DNA from: an uncultured Novosphingobium sp.
GTDB lineage: Bacteria > Pseudomonadota > Alphaproteobacteria > Sphingomonadales > Sphingomonadaceae
NCBI GenBank assembly: GCA_937860195.1
Contig: CALMBN010000084.1
Span: 1 to 8,747 of the forward strand
DNA: 8,747 bases
Reading direction: 5' to 3'
This document shows, piece after piece, positions 7,069 through 8,747 of the stretch (within the stretch, counting starts at the first letter, position 1; every line of letters begins with the position of its first letter). Under the pieces are notes generated by a model. That model was given only the letters and a program-made list of their open reading frames with translations. It searched no databases and was not told where the DNA came from. A program made the translations under genes and the position numbers.

Positions 7069-8658
7069 ATGATCGAACCTGAAATGCAGCCTTTGCTCGA
7101 CCGCGTCCTTGAAACGCGTGAACTTTTTACGTTTGACGAATTCATCCGCCATTGGGCCGTGAAATCCCCAGACCGTGCTGCGATCGATGCAGACGATCTG
7201 CACCTGACCTATGCCGAGCTGGAGCTGGCGACGGCGCGGGTTGCCTCTGCGCTCGGCGCGATGGGCCTTCAGAAGGGCGAGCGGATCGCCTGGTTCGGCA
7301 AGAATGCAGGAACCTATTTCGCGCTGTTCTTTGGCGCGGCGCGGGCCGGTTATGTGATGGTTCCGGTTGGCTGGCGGCTGGCCGAACCCGAAGCTGCCTT
7401 CATCCTCGACAATGCCGAGGCCAAAGTTCTGTTTCTGGGCGATGGATTTGAAGCCTGCACTGAAACGCTGGGCAAGCGGCCGGGCCTGTTGCGCTGCGTC
7501 ACGGCAACCCAAGCGCGCAAGCTGATTGCCGAGGCTCCGCGCGCTGACTTTACCCCCTCAGAGCGTGACGACGCAGTGCTGCAACTCTACACCAGCGGCA
7601 CCACCGGCAATCCCAAAGGTGCAGTGTTGTCCAACGGCAATCTGTTTGGCCTGCGCAAAGCCGCGTTCGACAATCCCCAGCCCTACAGCTTGTGGGGTGA
7701 GGATGAGGCGGTGCTGGTGGCGATGCCCTGCGCGCACATCGGGGGCACGGGCCTTGGAATCATGGCACTGAGCGCTGGCCTTCCCGGAGTGGTTCTGGCC
7801 GAATTCGATCCGCCCAAGGTCTTCGATGCGGTTGAGAACAAGGGCGTGACGCGGTTCTTTATCGTTCCCGCAGCTTTGCAGATGCTGCTGAACCACCCGG
7901 ACTGCGCCAAAACCGATTTCAGCCGTCTCAAATACATCCTCTATGGTGCGGCCCCGATCCCGCTGGAACTGCTGCGGCAATGCATCGCAATGTTCGGGGC
8001 TGGCTTCATTCAGGCTTATGGCATGACCGAGACGACTGGCACGATCTGCATGCTGCCGCCCGAGGACCACTCGGTCGAAGGCAATACCCGGATGCGCTCG
8101 GCCGGAAAGCCGCTGCCTGGGGTGGAGATTGAAGTGCGGAACAAGGCCGGGGCCGCACTTCCGGTGAGTGAGATCGGTGAGCTCTTCACCCGCTCCAGCA
8201 ACAACATGCTGGGCTACTGGAAACTGCCCGAGGCAACTGCCAGCACGATGAGTGCGGACGGCTGGGTAGCCACCGGCGATGTCGGCTATCTCGATGAAGA
8301 CGGCTATGTCTATATCTACGACCGGGCCAAGGACATGATCATCTCTGGCGGGGAGAACGTCTATCCGGCTGAGGTTGAAAGCGGCATCTATGGCCATCCC
8401 GATGTGCTGGAGGTCGCGGTGATCGGCGTGCCGGATGACAGGTGGGGCGAAGCGGTAAAAGCGGTCTGCGTGCCCAAACCGGGTGCGACAATCGATCCTG
8501 ACAGCGTGATCAGCTATGCCCGGCAGCGGCTCGCCAGCTTCAAGGTGCCCAAAACCATCGACGTGATCGCCGCCTTGCCCCGCAACGCCAGCGGCAAGAT
8601 CCTGCGCCGCGAACTGCGCGAACCCTATTGGGCCGGGCGCGAGCGGCAGGTCAATTGA
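7069..8658 (+). CDS. Class I fatty-acyl-CoA synthetase (AMP-binding, FadD family)
   Basis: A 529-residue adenylate-forming enzyme that activates a carboxylic acid with ATP and joins it to CoA, probably in the cytoplasm. The P-loop YTSGTTGNPKG (174-184) is canonical. AYGMTETTG (316-324) is the adenine/adenylate motif. D404 in ATGD binds the ribose. The hinge DRAKD (418-422) is followed by SGGENVYP (426-433), and the catalytic lysine K510 lies in NASGKILRREL. Length and motifs are those of the medium/long-chain acyl-CoA ligases (FadD3/FadD13-like), with the typical AHIGGTG segment in the middle. The acid substrate cannot be assigned: fatty acids, steroid side-chain or ring acids and aryl acids are all handled by close relatives. 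The ATG at 7069 has Shine-Dalgarno AGGAGA 5 bases upstream. The gene follows the M20 peptidase by 55 bases in the same direction, so co-transcription is possible, though the palindrome in the gap suggests it may have its own control. Confidence 0.93.
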   Translation: MIEPEMQPLLDRVLETRELFTFDEFIRHWAVKSPDRAAIDADDLHLTYAELELATARVASALGAMGLQKGERIAWFGKNAGTYFALFFGAARAGYVMVPVGWRLAEPEAAFILDNAEAKVLFLGDGFEACTETLGKRPGLLRCVTATQARKLIAEAPRADFTPSERDDAVLQLYTSGTTGNPKGAVLSNGNLFGLRKAAFDNPQPYSLWGEDEAVLVAMPCAHIGGTGLGIMALSAGLPGVVLAEFDPPKVFDAVENKGVTRFFIVPAALQMLLNHPDCAKTDFSRLKYILYGAAPIPLELLRQCIAMFGAGFIQAYGMTETTGTICMLPPEDHSVEGNTRMRSAGKPLPGVEIEVRNKAGAALPVSEIGELFTRSSNNMLGYWKLPEATASTMSADGWVATGDVGYLDEDGYVYIYDRAKDMIISGGENVYPAEVESGIYGHPDVLEVAVIGVPDDRWGEAVKAVCVPKPGATIDPDSVISYARQRLASFKVPKTIDVIAALPRNASGKILRRELREPYWAGRERQVN

Positions 8659-8695
8659 TCCGCCGCCAGGTGCCATGCAGTCTATCCGTCCCAGT

Positions 8696-8724
8696 CCCGT
8701 TCGTGTCGAGCGAAGTCGAGACAC
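8696..8724. repeat. Hairpin-forming dispersed repeat of sphingomonad type
   Basis: After the acyl-CoA synthetase gene, GTGTC (8703-8707) and GACAC (8720-8724) are reverse complements enclosing two TCGA copies around GCGAAG. This gives an imperfect stem-loop. From memory, this CCCGTTCGTGTCGAGCGAAG-type sequence recurs in many intergenic positions of sphingomonad genomes. Only one copy is present in this window. No T-run follows on either strand, so it is not a standard intrinsic terminator, although it could protect mRNA 3' ends or weaken read-through. Confidence 0.55.
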
Positions 8725-8747
8725 TGCAGGCTAACATGGCCTTCTGG

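Noticed and set aside
7558..8724. Minus-strand frame of 388 codons opposite the acyl-CoA synthetase
   Set aside because: The sense strand encodes every adenylate-forming motif, and the antisense product matches no family I recognise.
8736..8747. Possible start of another plus-strand gene (ATG GCC TTC TGG) at the window edge
   Set aside because: Only four codons are visible and the upstream AGG is a weak ribosome-binding site, so nothing can be supported.

Overview
This window looks like ordinary chromosome from a GC-rich alphaproteobacterium, most likely a sphingomonad (Sphingomonas/Novosphingobium/Erythrobacter type). The evidence is the high GC content, the protein families present, a short PutA without a DNA-binding domain, and a hairpin-forming sequence near the right edge that resembles a dispersed repeat I remember from sphingomonad genomes. 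The assignment is inference from composition and recall, not from a search.

Left third (40-2320, minus strand): three tightly packed genes read yfiR -> yfiN -> yfiB. They encode a periplasmic YfiR/DUF4154 repressor, an inner-membrane diguanylate cyclase with periplasmic sensor, HAMP and GGDEF domains, and an OmpA-like outer-membrane lipoprotein. Gene order and domain content match the YfiBNR (TpbB/DgcN) cyclic-di-GMP signalling system of Pseudomonas and E. coli. In that system YfiR holds YfiN off, and YfiB at the outer membrane captures YfiR and releases YfiN.

A 125-base divergent intergenic region (2321-2445) separates this operon from the rest. It contains a perfect 7-bp inverted repeat close to the putA start.

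Right two thirds (2446-8658, plus strand): three genes in the same direction, with gaps of 68 and 55 bases and a good Shine-Dalgarno sequence before each. They are a bifunctional proline dehydrogenase/P5C dehydrogenase (PutA, minimal type), a membrane-anchored M20 zinc peptidase of the carboxypeptidase S/PM20D1 type, and a class I fatty-acyl-CoA synthetase. PutA turns proline into glutamate. The M20 enzyme could release amino acids from peptides or N-acyl amino acids. The synthetase would activate a fatty acid or similar acid for beta-oxidation. A joint catabolic role is possible but unproven.

All six genes appear intact, with their key catalytic residues visible. I saw no RNA genes, CRISPR arrays, insertion sequences or pseudogenes. 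No stretch longer than 300 bases lacks a gene. The most notable item is the complete Yfi module; I do not see a wholly new system here.
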